From positions 168,917-232,916 of the forward strand of contig JBKECY010000050.1 of NCBI GenBank assembly GCA_047975025.1: a stretch of DNA of 64,000 nt, written 5' to 3'. The translations under genes and the position numbers were made by a program. This document shows positions 33,133 through 42,158 of this stretch, piece after piece. Within the stretch, counting starts at the first letter, position 1, and the number at the start of each line of letters is the position of its first letter. Source of the stretch: JBKECY01 sp047975025. Lineage in GTDB: Bacteria > Bacillota > Clostridia > Lachnospirales > Lachnospiraceae. The notes beneath the pieces were generated by a model, which was given only the letters and a program-made list of their open reading frames with translations, ran no database searches and was not told the DNA's origin.

Positions 33133-34401
33133 ATGAAGGCTGTAAATGGAGAAATAAAAGTCTCTGTAATCATACCGGTATACAAGCCGGGAGTGTTTTT
33201 AAAAGAATGCCTTACCAGTATTTGTGCACAGACATTACATGACATTGAAATCATTTGTGTGGATGATGGTTCGACAGATCAATCTCTCTTATATCTGGAA
33301 AATGAGCTTGCAGACGAACGGATTACAATCGTACGGCAGGAAAATGCAGGAGGCGGAGCTGCCAGAAATCATGGTCTGCGGTATGCCACCGGCAAGTATT
33401 GTGTGTTCCTGGATGCAGATGATTTTTTTGAGCCGACACTTTTAGAGAAGCTATACGATTCCTGTGAAAGGACGCAGGCGGATGTTTCCGTATGTCAGGT
33501 GAATTTCTTCCTTAACCGCAGTGGGCAGACGGTATATGAGCCATCCGGTATGCAAGTTGCGTATCTGCCGCAGCAGGAAGTTTTTTCGTGGAAGGATTTC
33601 CCGGATTATATTTTTTGCTCATTTCAGAATTGGACATGGAATAAAATGTTCAAACGTGAGTTTATAGAAGCACATGACATTCAATTTCAGGAGGTACGCC
33701 GGACGAACGATTTGCTGTTTACCTGTAAAGCACTGGTATGTGCCGGGCGGATTACGACGGTAACCGAACCGCTGGTTAATTACCGCGTGGAAATTGATAC
33801 GAACTGTCAGTCGACCAATAAAGAATTTCCATTTGACTTCTACCGGGCATTTCTTGCCCTTAAGGAGTACTTGGAGACACAGGGGATTTACGAAGCGGTA
33901 AAGCGCTCCTTCTGTAACCATGCCCTGATAGGATGTATCGGGAATCTTACGACCCTGGAATGGAATGCACAGCATGAAGCGTTATACAATATGCTAAAAA
34001 GCGAAGGGTTTGAGGCTCTTGGTATCACAGACCACGAAGACGAGTATTTTCTTGACTTTCCTTCGCCGAGATATCCGACCTATCCGATCTTGCGAAGCAT
34101 ACTGAAACATACGTATGCAGAATATTTATACGAAAGAATTGAAGCAGAGCATGCCCGGCAACTGGAGCTGTTAAGTGAAAGAGACCGTTGTGCTGCACAC
34201 AATGAAGAACTCACAAGACATAGCGAAGCATTGAGCGGACAGATTGAAGAGCTGCATAAGAGGGAGGAAGTGTTAAACGAAGAAAATCGTGAGTGCAGAG
34301 AGGAACTTGAAGCTGTGACTCATTCTTTTTCATTTCGTGCAGGCAAGCTTGTTACCAAACCGTTCAGAGTTTTGTACCGGCTGGTTCGCAGAGAAGGATG
34401 A
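33133..34401 (+). CDS. Family 2 glycosyltransferase with C-terminal coiled coil
   Basis: A 422-residue protein. The GT-A domain covers about residues 9-220: V-S-V-I-I-P-V-Y-K-P-G, V-D-D-G-S-T-D-Q-S (nucleotide binding), G-G-G-A-A-R-N-H-G and the D-A-D-D metal motif. The region from about 340 to 405 is rich in Glu, Arg and Leu with heptad spacing, probably a coiled coil, followed by a basic C-terminus that could touch the membrane. It transfers a sugar onto a surface polymer or lipid; the acceptor is unknown. It stands alone, with no other envelope-polymer genes beside it. Confidence 0.88.
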   Translation: MKAVNGEIKVSVIIPVYKPGVFLKECLTSICAQTLHDIEIICVDDGSTDQSLLYLENELADERITIVRQENAGGGAARNHGLRYATGKYCVFLDADDFFEPTLLEKLYDSCERTQADVSVCQVNFFLNRSGQTVYEPSGMQVAYLPQQEVFSWKDFPDYIFCSFQNWTWNKMFKREFIEAHDIQFQEVRRTNDLLFTCKALVCAGRITTVTEPLVNYRVEIDTNCQSTNKEFPFDFYRAFLALKEYLETQGIYEAVKRSFCNHALIGCIGNLTTLEWNAQHEALYNMLKSEGFEALGITDHEDEYFLDFPSPRYPTYPILRSILKHTYAEYLYERIEAEHARQLELLSERDRCAAHNEELTRHSEALSGQIEELHKREEVLNEENRECREELEAVTHSFSFRAGKLVTKPFRVLYRLVRREG

Positions 34402-34424
34402 CCTCAAACATCCTAAGCCGTTAC

Positions 34425-34453
34425 TAGACATATTGACAAAAGACAGCTATAAT
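34425..34453 (+). promoter_or_regulatory. Promoter of the SIS-protein operon
   Basis: TAGACA (34425-34430), a 17-bp spacer and a perfect TATAAT (34448-34453). An inverted repeat GTATT-CGA-AATAC follows at 34465-34477, in the first transcribed bases. Confidence 0.75.
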
Positions 34454-34501
34454 TAGTACCGAAAGTATTCGAAATACAAACAGTTGCACTAGGGAGGCAA
34501 A

Positions 34502-35131
34502 ATGTTAAAAAGAGATATTCTGAAATCGGTTATGCTTGCCGATGCACAAAACATCGTTGATACATGCCATACAACAGATCTTACTTCTTATATACAGGCG
34601 CAGAAGATACTGCTTAAAGCTAAGCATATTTATATTATCGGCCTTCGTACCTGCGAACCAGTGGCGCAGGTGCTGGCGCATCATCTGCGTATCTTATTTG
34701 AACATGTGACGATCCTGCCGGGAGGAAGTATGCAGGAGATTATGGATTATATGCTCCACATTGGACAAAAAGATGTCATCGTGGGAATCAGTTTCCCGCA
34801 ATATTCCATGCGTACACTAAAAGCGCTGGAATTTGCCAGCAGCCGAAAAGCCAATGTTATAACGATCACAGATCAACAGCTTTCACCGATTAATATGTAT
34901 TCCCCCTGTCATCTGATTGCAGTCAATACAAACTGCGGATTTGCGGATTCAATGAGCTCTGCACTTAGTGTGGTCAATACACTGGTCGTTTCTCTCCAGA
35001 TGAGCAAAAGCAAAAAGCTTGCCCATACCAGAAAAGAAATGGGAGAAATCTGGGATGATTATAAGGTTGAAGAGACAGAGGATATCCGGTATACGGTTTC
35101 ATTGGATTCGAAGGAGGTAGAACGTGTCTGA
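34502..35131 (+). CDS. RpiR/MurR-family SIS-domain protein lacking the HTH
   Basis: A 209-residue protein. It contains a sugar isomerase (SIS) domain: I-Y-I-I-G-L-R-T-C-E, then V-I-V-G-I-S-F-P-Q-Y-S and N-V-I-T-I-T-D, as in MurR/RpiR regulators that bind phosphosugars. The family's N-terminal HTH_6 domain (about 80 residues) is absent: the protein begins at the linker helix (D-I-L-K-S-V-M-L-A-D-A). A good promoter and RBS (AGGGAGG) lie directly upstream, so the short form is real and not a sequencing cut. It heads a conserved gene row (flavoprotein, cmk, ispH, S1). The gene overlaps the next by 8 bp. Confidence 0.82.
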   Translation: MLKRDILKSVMLADAQNIVDTCHTTDLTSYIQAQKILLKAKHIYIIGLRTCEPVAQVLAHHLRILFEHVTILPGGSMQEIMDYMLHIGQKDVIVGISFPQYSMRTLKALEFASSRKANVITITDQQLSPINMYSPCHLIAVNTNCGFADSMSSALSVVNTLVVSLQMSKSKKLAHTRKEMGEIWDDYKVEETEDIRYTVSLDSKEVERV

Positions 35132-36362
35132 GGTGTGTATCATTGGCGGAGGTGCTTCCGGAATGTTTGCGGCTTTGTTGTGCGCACGAAAAGGCAGTAA
35201 GGTGACGCTGTATGAGAAGAATGAAAAGTTAGGGAAGAAATTATATATTACCGGCAAGGGAAGGTGTAACCTGACGAATCACTGTACCGACGATGCGTTT
35301 TTTGATGCGGTCGTATCGAATCCCAGATTCTTATATAGTGCATATGCCGGCTGTACCAACCAGGATGTGATGAATTTATTTGAGGAGTTGGGAGTACCGC
35401 TTAAGACTGAGCGTGGGAATCGTGTATTTCCTGAATCAGACCGTTCCTCAGATATCATACGCAGTCTGCAAAATGAACTTATGCAGCTGAAAGTCAGATA
35501 CAAACTGCATACGGAAGTCAAAAAAATTCTTTTGAAACAGGAAAAAGCCGCCTCTGTGCTTTTGGCTGACGGTACAGTACAGCATTTCGACCGGATTATT
35601 GTAGCAACCGGCGGAATGAGTTATCCGGTGACCGGGTCCACAGGGGATGGATATAAGATGGCGGAGGAACTTGGACATAAGATCATCCCGCTGACACCGG
35701 CATTGGTGCCGCTTCTTACGAGGGAAGCGTATGTACGGTCGCTGCAGGGGCTTGCACTTAAAAACGTGACTTTTTCTGTCCAAGATGGAAAACGGACGAT
35801 TTTCAGTGAATTTGGAGAGCTTTTGTTCACACACAAAGGAATCAGCGGACCGGTGGTATTATCGGCGAGTTCGCATATAGGCAGAAAACTTCAGAAGCAG
35901 GATCTGGAGGCACAGATTGATTTGAAACCGGCACTAAGTGAAGAACAGCTGGATGCCAGACTGCTGCGGGAATTCGAGACAGCCAGAAATAAAACATTTC
36001 GCAATGCAGTGCATTCGCTGCTGCCTGCTTCACTGCTGCCGGTCGCAGTGACCTTGAGCGGAATTTTAGAAATGACGAAAGTGCATGATATTACCAAAAG
36101 TCAAAGAGCGGATTTTATTCGTATCCTTAAGCATTTTCCATTGACACTTTGCGGTATGGGCAGTTTCAAAGAAGCGATAATTACACAAGGTGGCATAGAC
36201 ACCAGGCTCATTCACCCAAAAACAATGGAATCAAAGAAAATCAAGAATCTGTATTTTAGTGGTGAAGTACTGGATCTGGATGCTGTGACTGGAGGGTTCA
36301 ACCTTCAGATCGCCTGGTCTACCGCACATGCGGCTGCCTGTGCAGTTACAGAAGACCAATAA
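35124..36362 (+). CDS. NAD(P)/FAD-dependent oxidoreductase, HI0933/BaiN-like
   Basis: A 412-residue flavoprotein. The FAD-binding Rossmann motif I-G-G-G-A-S-G-M-F-A-A is at the N-terminus. G-K-G-R-C-N-L-T-N-H, V-A-T-G-G-M-S-Y-P and the C-terminal G-G-F-N-L-Q-I-A-W-S-T-A are hallmarks of the HI0933 family, to which BaiN (bile acid reduction) also belongs. The start is GTG at 35124 behind AAGGAGG. In most genomes this is a housekeeping gene of unclear role; bile acid chemistry should not be assumed. Confidence 0.88.
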   Translation: MSEVCIIGGGASGMFAALLCARKGSKVTLYEKNEKLGKKLYITGKGRCNLTNHCTDDAFFDAVVSNPRFLYSAYAGCTNQDVMNLFEELGVPLKTERGNRVFPESDRSSDIIRSLQNELMQLKVRYKLHTEVKKILLKQEKAASVLLADGTVQHFDRIIVATGGMSYPVTGSTGDGYKMAEELGHKIIPLTPALVPLLTREAYVRSLQGLALKNVTFSVQDGKRTIFSEFGELLFTHKGISGPVVLSASSHIGRKLQKQDLEAQIDLKPALSEEQLDARLLREFETARNKTFRNAVHSLLPASLLPVAVTLSGILEMTKVHDITKSQRADFIRILKHFPLTLCGMGSFKEAIITQGGIDTRLIHPKTMESKKIKNLYFSGEVLDLDAVTGGFNLQIAWSTAHAAACAVTEDQ

Positions 36363-36382
36363 GCTTGAAATGAGGTGAGCAG

Positions 36383-37057
36383 ATGACAGTTGCGATAGCG
36401 ATTGACGGTCCGGCAGGCGCCGGAAAAAGTACCATTGCCAAGGCAGTGGCGAAAAAACTTGGATTTATATATGTTGATACAGGAGCCATGTATCGGGCTA
36501 TGGCACTGTTTTTGATTGACCAGGGCGTGGTACCGACAGACAGTGCTTCGATTGCCAAGGTCTGTGAACAGGCAGATATCGAAATCCGTTATACGGAGGG
36601 CAGGCAGCAGGTGTGGCTCAATGGAGAGAATGTAACGGAGCGTCTTCGCAGTGAGGCAGTCGGTGAGATGGCCTCGATAAGCTCCTCCAATGGAAAGCTG
36701 CGTGAGAAGTTAGTACGCCTGCAGCAGCAGATCGCATCTAGAGATAATGTAGTGATGGATGGGCGTGATATCGGGACAAAAGTCCTGCCGCAGGCGCAGG
36801 TGAAGATTTACCTGACGGCCTCGGTCGTTACCAGAGCCTCCCGCCGGTATGAAGAGCTGCGCAGCAGAGAAGAACCGGCCGATCTCGAGGCGATTCAACA
36901 GAGTATACAGGAGCGTGACGAGAGAGATACGAATCGTGTGAATTCGCCCCTGGTACAGGCTGCGGATGCTGTGTTAGTTGATTCGTCTGACCTGTCAATT
37001 GAGGAGGTAACGGAGACGATTATCCGTATTTATCAGGAAGCGGGGCAGGTATTATGA
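36383..37057 (+). CDS. cmk: Cytidylate kinase
   Basis: A 224-residue (d)CMP kinase. Walker A is I-D-G-P-A-G-A-G-K-S-T, followed by Y-V-D-T-G-A-M-Y-R-A, M-D-G-R-D-I-G-T-K-V-L and R-D-E-R-D-T-N-R, all typical. It phosphorylates CMP and dCMP in the cytoplasm. The stop overlaps the ispH start in ATGA. Confidence 0.96.
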   Translation: MTVAIAIDGPAGAGKSTIAKAVAKKLGFIYVDTGAMYRAMALFLIDQGVVPTDSASIAKVCEQADIEIRYTEGRQQVWLNGENVTERLRSEAVGEMASISSSNGKLREKLVRLQQQIASRDNVVMDGRDIGTKVLPQAQVKIYLTASVVTRASRRYEELRSREEPADLEAIQQSIQERDERDTNRVNSPLVQAADAVLVDSSDLSIEEVTETIIRIYQEAGQVL

Positions 37058-37905
37058 AAATCAGGATGGCCTCCACCGCAGGATTTTGCTTTGGTGTCAA
37101 GCGTGCGGTTGACAAAGCCTATGCGCTTGCCGAAAGCAGCAGTAAAAAACTGTATACCATAGGGCCGCTGATTCATAATGAAGAGGTAGTCAGTGACCTG
37201 ATGAAACGAGGGGTTTATCCCCTCAGCTCCAGAGAAGAGCTGGAGGCACTTACGGATGCTATTGTGCTGATTCGATCTCATGGTGTGGGCAAGCCGACCT
37301 ATGAGCTTCTAGAAGCGCTTGGTCTGGAAGTTGTGGATCTGACCTGCCCGTATGTACTTAAAATCCACAGAGCGGTGGAGAAGGACAGTGAGGCCGGCCG
37401 GCAGATTATTATCATTGGAGACGCAGCACATCCGGAGGTCATCGGAATCAGTGAGTGGTGCCAGACTCCGCCGATAATCATAAATAACAGGGAAAGTGCA
37501 CAAAAAGTTGACATAAATCCTAAAGTCGGATGTACAATTGTGGTTCAAACCACATTTAATCATAAGAATTTTAAAGAATTAGTTGATATTCTTGCGAAAA
37601 AGGGTTATGATAGTACTGTTTTAAACACGATTTGCAATGCGACACATGAAAGACAGTGTGAAGCAAAAAAGATTGCGAGTAAGGTAGACACTATGATTGT
37701 CGTAGGTGGTAAGAATAGTTCCAATACTCAAAAGCTGTTTGAAATATGCAAAAATCAATGTTCTAACACGTATCATATACAGACACATAATGACATTAGT
37801 TCTGATATGTTTCAATCGAGCAGTTGCATAGGCATCACAGCAGGGGCGTCAACCCCAAATAAAATTATTGAGGAGGTTCAGACACATGTCAGAACAGAGC
37901 TTTGA
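37054..37905 (+). CDS. ispH: 4-hydroxy-3-methylbut-2-enyl diphosphate reductase
   Basis: The last step of the MEP isoprenoid pathway, a [4Fe-4S] enzyme of 283 residues. The three cluster cysteines are in A-G-F-C-F-G-V (near residue 12), T-C-P-Y-V (near 97) and N-T-I-C-N-A-T (near 193). T-A-G-A-S-T-P-N is the C-terminal substrate loop. In many Clostridia IspH is fused to S1; here S1 is separate, starts 20 bp before the ispH stop in another frame and has its own ribosome site inside ispH. Confidence 0.95.
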   Translation: MKIRMASTAGFCFGVKRAVDKAYALAESSSKKLYTIGPLIHNEEVVSDLMKRGVYPLSSREELEALTDAIVLIRSHGVGKPTYELLEALGLEVVDLTCPYVLKIHRAVEKDSEAGRQIIIIGDAAHPEVIGISEWCQTPPIIINNRESAQKVDINPKVGCTIVVQTTFNHKNFKELVDILAKKGYDSTVLNTICNATHERQCEAKKIASKVDTMIVVGGKNSSNTQKLFEICKNQCSNTYHIQTHNDISSDMFQSSSCIGITAGASTPNKIIEEVQTHVRTEL

Positions 37906-39034
37906 ACAAATGCTAAACGAGTCATTTAAGACAATTAGAAATGGAGAAATCGTAGAAGGCAGCATTATCGATGTTAAAGATAATGAAATTATCTTAAATA
38001 TAGGGTATAAAGCTGATGGAATCATCACAAAAAGCGAATATTCTAACGATTCCAGCGTTGTTTTAACAGAAGTTGCCCACGTCGGCGATACCATGGAAGC
38101 AAAAGTACTGAAGGTAAACGACGGAGAAGGACAGGTTCTTCTTTCATATAAGAGATTGGCAAGTGAGAAGACGAATAAACGTCTTGAAGAAGCGTTCGAG
38201 AAACAAGAAGTATTAAAAGGTGTGGTAACTCAGATCCTTGGCGGCGGATTATGCGTCGTGATTGATGAGACAAGAATCTTTATCCCGGCCAGTCTGGTAT
38301 CAGACAGCTATGAGAAAGATCTTTCAAAATATCAAGGACAGGAACTGGAATTTGTTATTACAGAATTCAACCCAAGAAGAAGACGCATCATTGGTAACCG
38401 CAAGATGCTTCTGATGGCTGACAAAGAAGAAAAATTAAAAGAGTTCATGGAGAATGTATCTGTTGGAGATACTGTGGAAGGTGTTGTTAAGAACATCACA
38501 GATTTTGGTGCTTTCGTAGACCTTGGCGGAATCGATGGACTTCTTCATATTTCTGAAATTTCATGGGGCAGAGTTGAGAATCCGAGAAAAGTATTTAACA
38601 TCGGTGACAAACTCAATGTTCTGGTCAAAGAATTTAATGGCAACAAAATCGCACTCAGCCTCAAATTCGAGAATGAAAACCCATGGCTCAATGCGGCAGA
38701 AAAATATGCGATTGGTAATATCGTGGTTGGTAAAGTAGCGAGAATGACAGACTTTGGCGCTTTTATTGAATTAGAGACCGGAGTTGACGCATTGCTGCAT
38801 ATCTCTCAGATTTCGAGAGCGCACATTGACAAACCAACGGACGTTCTGACACTGGGCCAGGAAGTAGAAGCTAAAGTCGTTGATTTCAACGAAGACAGCA
38901 GAAAAATCAGCCTGAGCATGAAAGTGCTGGAGCCGGCTCTGGTAGAGGAAACAGTATACGAAGATATGGCGGTACAGTCTGAAGAGGCACCTGTGGAAGG
39001 TGACGCTGCAGAGGCTTCCGAAACACAAGAATAG
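37886..39034 (+). CDS. rpsA: S1 RNA-binding domain protein (ribosomal protein S1 homologue)
   Basis: A 382-residue protein with four S1 (OB-fold) domains, at roughly residues 15-85, 100-170, 190-260 and 275-345. Domains 3 and 4 are the best conserved (G-A-F-V-D-L-G-G-I-D-G-L-L-H-I-S-E-I-S and G-A-F-I-E-L...L-L-H-I-S-Q-I-S). The C-terminal 40 residues are acidic and disordered. The ATG at 37886 follows AGGAGG (37871-37876). Like other Firmicute S1 proteins it has fewer domains than the six of proteobacteria. Confidence 0.92.
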   Translation: MSEQSFEQMLNESFKTIRNGEIVEGSIIDVKDNEIILNIGYKADGIITKSEYSNDSSVVLTEVAHVGDTMEAKVLKVNDGEGQVLLSYKRLASEKTNKRLEEAFEKQEVLKGVVTQILGGGLCVVIDETRIFIPASLVSDSYEKDLSKYQGQELEFVITEFNPRRRRIIGNRKMLLMADKEEKLKEFMENVSVGDTVEGVVKNITDFGAFVDLGGIDGLLHISEISWGRVENPRKVFNIGDKLNVLVKEFNGNKIALSLKFENENPWLNAAEKYAIGNIVVGKVARMTDFGAFIELETGVDALLHISQISRAHIDKPTDVLTLGQEVEAKVVDFNEDSRKISLSMKVLEPALVEETVYEDMAVQSEEAPVEGDAAEASETQE

Positions 39035-39045
39035 GACTATGCGAT

Positions 39046-39083
39046 ATAAGGGAGTCTACCATTTGGCAGGTTCCCTTATTTTT
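39046..39083 (+). terminator. Terminator after S1
   Basis: ATAAGGGA (39046-39053) pairs with TCCCTTAT (39072-39079), followed by TTTTTATTC. It ends the SIS–cmk–ispH–S1 row. Confidence 0.8.
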
Positions 39084-39150
39084 ATTCTTTTTTTGTATAG
39101 TACGACCTGAGAAACTAATGAATCTGAAAGTACAAGGGTGTGGGTGAAGC

Positions 39151-39978
39151 ATGCAGAATTGGGCATTATGGAGTATGGAAATCGCAGGAGTTGACGTATA
39201 TCACATCATCAACTGGTTTTTCATTTACAGTTTTATAGGATGGCTGTGGGAGACTTTTTTTGTATACGTCAAAAGCAAAAAACTGGTTAATCGTGGATTC
39301 GTGACAGGACCGGTGTGTACGATTTATGGTGTTGGGGCTGTGGTCTTGTACCTTGTATTAAAGCCGCTGATGGGAAACCCGCTGTTGATTTTCCTGGGGG
39401 GAGTCGTGCTGGCCACTGTGCTTGAGTACGTGACCTCTGTATTAATGGAGAAACTGTTTCATACAAGTTGGTGGGATTACAGCGAAGACCGCTTTAATTT
39501 TCAGGGACGTATCTGTCTGGGGGCGTCAATGGGCTGGGGAGTGGCAGCCGTCATTTTGCTCTGGATTTTACAGCCATTCGTTGATTCCGTTGTGGTATTA
39601 TATTCACAGTCGGCAGGTAAAGTGGCCATGCTTATTTTTACCATAGGATATGTGATCGACTTTACGACCTCAAGCATCGTGGCCTTCGGTCTGGCGGACA
39701 AGGTACGGGCGATGGAAGTGGATCTTTCGCAGATTCGTACCCGCTTCAATCGTACCCGGCTTGCCAATGCACTGGAAGAGGCCGGCAGTACCTTTGACCA
39801 GCTAAAAGAATCCGTATCGCAGACAGTTATTGCAAAGCAGTTAGATGAAGCATGGAAAGAACTGATTGAAAAACAGACCTTGCTGTCCAAACGTATCTTG
39901 AACGCGTACCCGAATCTGAACCGCGGCTATAAGAAACGTCAGGAAGAAAAGAAGAAACGTAAAAGGAGCCGCAAATGA
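39151..39978 (+). CDS. CmpB-type membrane protein (putative ABC transporter permease family)
   Basis: A 275-residue membrane protein of the ABC_trans_CmpB family. About five to six helices lie in the first 180 residues; Y-S-F-I-G-W-L-W-E-T, N-R-G-F-V-T-G-P-V-C-T-I-Y-G and W-W-D-Y-S are the characteristic conserved parts. The C-terminus is basic (K-K-R-K-R-S-R-K). Despite the family name, transport has not been shown. The ribosome site is weak (GGGTGA). I see no convincing promoter after the S1 terminator. The stop overlaps the ruvA start (ATGA). Confidence 0.82.
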   Translation: MQNWALWSMEIAGVDVYHIINWFFIYSFIGWLWETFFVYVKSKKLVNRGFVTGPVCTIYGVGAVVLYLVLKPLMGNPLLIFLGGVVLATVLEYVTSVLMEKLFHTSWWDYSEDRFNFQGRICLGASMGWGVAAVILLWILQPFVDSVVVLYSQSAGKVAMLIFTIGYVIDFTTSSIVAFGLADKVRAMEVDLSQIRTRFNRTRLANALEEAGSTFDQLKESVSQTVIAKQLDEAWKELIEKQTLLSKRILNAYPNLNRGYKKRQEEKKKRKRSRK

Positions 39979-40571
39979 TTGCATTCATCAAAGGAGAAGT
40001 TGCCTCTGTCCATGAGCATCATATTATTCTGGAGAACCAGAATATGGGATATTGTATTTCAATGCCCGCGAATACAATTCAAAGTGAAATCAGGCAGGGA
40101 AAGCACTATAAGATTTATACACAGTTAGTTGTCAAGGAAGATGACCTGTCACTCTATGGATTTCTTACGCAGCAGGAGGTACAGACCTTTTTGCTGCTGA
40201 CGAATATTAGCGGGATCGGACCCAAGGCGGCGATGGGCATCATGTCAAATCTGACGGCCTCTGAGCTTACAATGGCGGTGTTTGCTGATGATATCGCAGC
40301 GATTTCGAAAGCACCGGGAATCGGCAAAAAAATGGCTGGAAAGGTCATATTTGAATTAAAAGACAAAATCAATCTGGAGGATACGCTGCCGCAGACTATG
40401 GCGGGCAGCAGTACGGAGCCGGAAGAGGCATCTGCACGCAGCGAAGCCATACAGGCATTGCTTGCGCTGGGATATTCGAATTCTGAAGCCGTACAGGCCA
40501 TCAGCAAAGTGGAGACAGACAGTGTGCAGACTACGCAGGAATGGCTGAAAGCCGCATTGAAGAAGATATAA
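39975..40571 (+). CDS. ruvA: Holliday junction helicase subunit RuvA
   Basis: A 198-residue junction-binding protein. The OB domain begins I-A-F-I-K-G-E-V. Two helix-hairpin-helix motifs follow (I-S-G-I-G-P-K-A-A and A-P-G-I-G-K-K-M-A), and domain III at about 145-198 contacts RuvB. It works with RuvB in branch migration. The Firmicute resolvase RecU is encoded at 58324. Confidence 0.96.
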   Translation: MIAFIKGEVASVHEHHIILENQNMGYCISMPANTIQSEIRQGKHYKIYTQLVVKEDDLSLYGFLTQQEVQTFLLLTNISGIGPKAAMGIMSNLTASELTMAVFADDIAAISKAPGIGKKMAGKVIFELKDKINLEDTLPQTMAGSSTEPEEASARSEAIQALLALGYSNSEAVQAISKVETDSVQTTQEWLKAALKKI

Positions 40572-40583
40572 GAGGACAGGAAC

Positions 40584-41579
40584 ATGGATAAACGAATGAT
40601 AACAACAACGGCTGTTACGGAAGAACTGCCGATTGAAGAGTCGCTGCGGCCGCACCAGTTGGAGGCCTATATCGGGCAGGAGAAGACCAAGCAGGTCTTG
40701 AAAGTCTATATAGATGCAGCCAAACAGCGTGGGGAGTCCCTGGATCATGTACTGTTCTATGGCCCGCCGGGACTGGGAAAAACCACCTTAGCGGGAATTA
40801 TTGCCCATGAAATGGGGGTGAATATCAAAGTTACCTCGGGACCAGCCATCGAGAAACCGGGAGAAATGGCAGCCATTTTGAATCAACTGCAAAAAGGCGA
40901 TGTGCTTTTTATTGACGAGATACACCGTCTCTCCCGTCAGGTGGAGGAGGTGCTCTACCCAGCACTCGAAGATTATGCCATTGATATTATGATTGGCAAA
41001 GGTTCCTCCGCACGCTCCATACGTCTTGAACTGGAGAATTTCACGCTCGTGGGCGCGACTACAAGAGTGGGGCTGCTGACCGCTCCGCTTCGTGACCGGT
41101 TTGGTGTTATATCACATCTTGAATTCTATACTAATGAGGAATTACGAGACATCGTGCTCCGCTCTGCCGGTGTGCTTGAGGTAGAAATTGATGCAAAGGG
41201 AGCGTTTGAAATCGCCAGACGTTCCCGCGGCACACCCCGGCTTGCCAACCGTCTGTTAAAACGTGTGCGTGATTTTGCACAGATCAAATACGACGGTGCG
41301 ATTACCAAGGAAGTGGTAGATTATGCGCTGGATTTGCTGGAAGTGGACACCTATGGACTGGATCAGTCGGACCGCTATCTGCTGCTGTCAATCATCCGTC
41401 AGTTCGGCGGCGGGCCGGTAGGATTAGATACCTTGGCGGCCATTATCGGAGAAGATGCAGGGACAATCGAAGATGTATATGAGCCGTTTCTGCTGCAAAA
41501 CGGTTTTATCCTGCGGACTCCGCGCGGACGTATGGTAACTGAGCTTGCCTATAAACATCTTGGAATTGAAAAGAATTAG
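40584..41579 (+). CDS. ruvB: Holliday junction helicase subunit RuvB
   Basis: A 331-residue AAA+ motor. R-P-H-Q-L-E-A-Y-I-G-Q near the start, Walker A G-P-P-G-L-G-K-T-T, Walker B L-F-I-D-E-I-H-R, sensor V-G-A-T-T-R and arginine finger region D-R-F-G, then the C-terminal winged helix ending L-R-T-P-R-G-R. It drives branch migration with RuvA. 12 bp after ruvA. Confidence 0.97.
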   Translation: MDKRMITTTAVTEELPIEESLRPHQLEAYIGQEKTKQVLKVYIDAAKQRGESLDHVLFYGPPGLGKTTLAGIIAHEMGVNIKVTSGPAIEKPGEMAAILNQLQKGDVLFIDEIHRLSRQVEEVLYPALEDYAIDIMIGKGSSARSIRLELENFTLVGATTRVGLLTAPLRDRFGVISHLEFYTNEELRDIVLRSAGVLEVEIDAKGAFEIARRSRGTPRLANRLLKRVRDFAQIKYDGAITKEVVDYALDLLEVDTYGLDQSDRYLLLSIIRQFGGGPVGLDTLAAIIGEDAGTIEDVYEPFLLQNGFILRTPRGRMVTELAYKHLGIEKN

Positions 41580-41607
41580 TTGTTTTTATTCGGAATTTGA
41601 TTATAAT
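41580..41607 (+). promoter_or_regulatory. Promoter of zapA
   Basis: TTGTTT (41580-41585), a 16-bp spacer and TATAAT (41602-41607). Confidence 0.6.
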
Positions 41608-41676
41608 AGAGATAGGAATAAAGCAGGTAACGGTGAAGATGTTAGATCTTTGCTTTGACTAAATAGGAGGCTGGGA

Positions 41677-42084
41677 ATGACAGCAAAAAATACGGTAAAA
41701 GTGTTAATTGATGGTAAGATTATTACTTTAGGAGGTTTTGAAAGTGATGAATACTTACAAAAAATAGCTGCCTACCTGAATTCGAAAATTGAAGAATTGT
41801 CCACACTGCCGAAGTATTCAAGAATGTCAGCGGAGACCAGACAGACCCTTTTAAGTCTGAATGTCGCAGATGACTATTTTAATGCGAAAAAACAGGCTTC
41901 CATTGTAGACCAGGAGCTGCAGAAAAAAGACGAAGACTTGTATGAATTCAAGCAGGAGCTGGTATCGGTGAAGATGAAGAATGCCGAGCTTATGGAAAAG
42001 TTCAACGAGAGTGAAAGAAAGAAGGCGGAACTTGAAGATCTGATACGCCGTCTGGAGAGAAAAGTTGTTGAGATGCCTGAATAG
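41677..42084 (+). CDS. zapA: Cell division protein ZapA
   Basis: A 135-residue FtsZ-associated protein. The N-terminal globular part has V-K-V-L-I-D-G-K-I-I-T-L-G-G and Y-L-Q-K-I-A-A-Y-L-N-S-K; the C-terminal half (from about residue 70) is a long coiled coil rich in Glu, Lys and Leu. It bundles FtsZ filaments at the division site. A terminator follows directly. Confidence 0.9.
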   Translation: MTAKNTVKVLIDGKIITLGGFESDEYLQKIAAYLNSKIEELSTLPKYSRMSAETRQTLLSLNVADDYFNAKKQASIVDQELQKKDEDLYEFKQELVSVKMKNAELMEKFNESERKKAELEDLIRRLERKVVEMPE

Positions 42085-42094
42085 CAAGAAAGAG

Positions 42095-42123
42095 AAAAGG
42101 GATTGCATTTGTAATCCCTTTTT
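42095..42123 (+). terminator. Terminator of zapA
   Basis: AAAAGGGATT (42095-42104) with AATCCCTTTTT (42113-42123), loop of 8 bases, ending in a T-run. Confidence 0.9.
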
Positions 42124-42158
42124 CACATAAGTAGAAATTGTAGGAAGCGGGGTGCCGA

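Noticed and set aside
34433..34453. TTGACA and TATAAT as a promoter
   Set aside because: The spacing is only 9 bp; TAGACA at 34425 gives the correct 17 bp with the same -10.
35124..36362. BaiN-like protein as evidence of bile acid dehydroxylation
   Set aside because: The HI0933 family is widespread and no other bai genes are present; the context is housekeeping.
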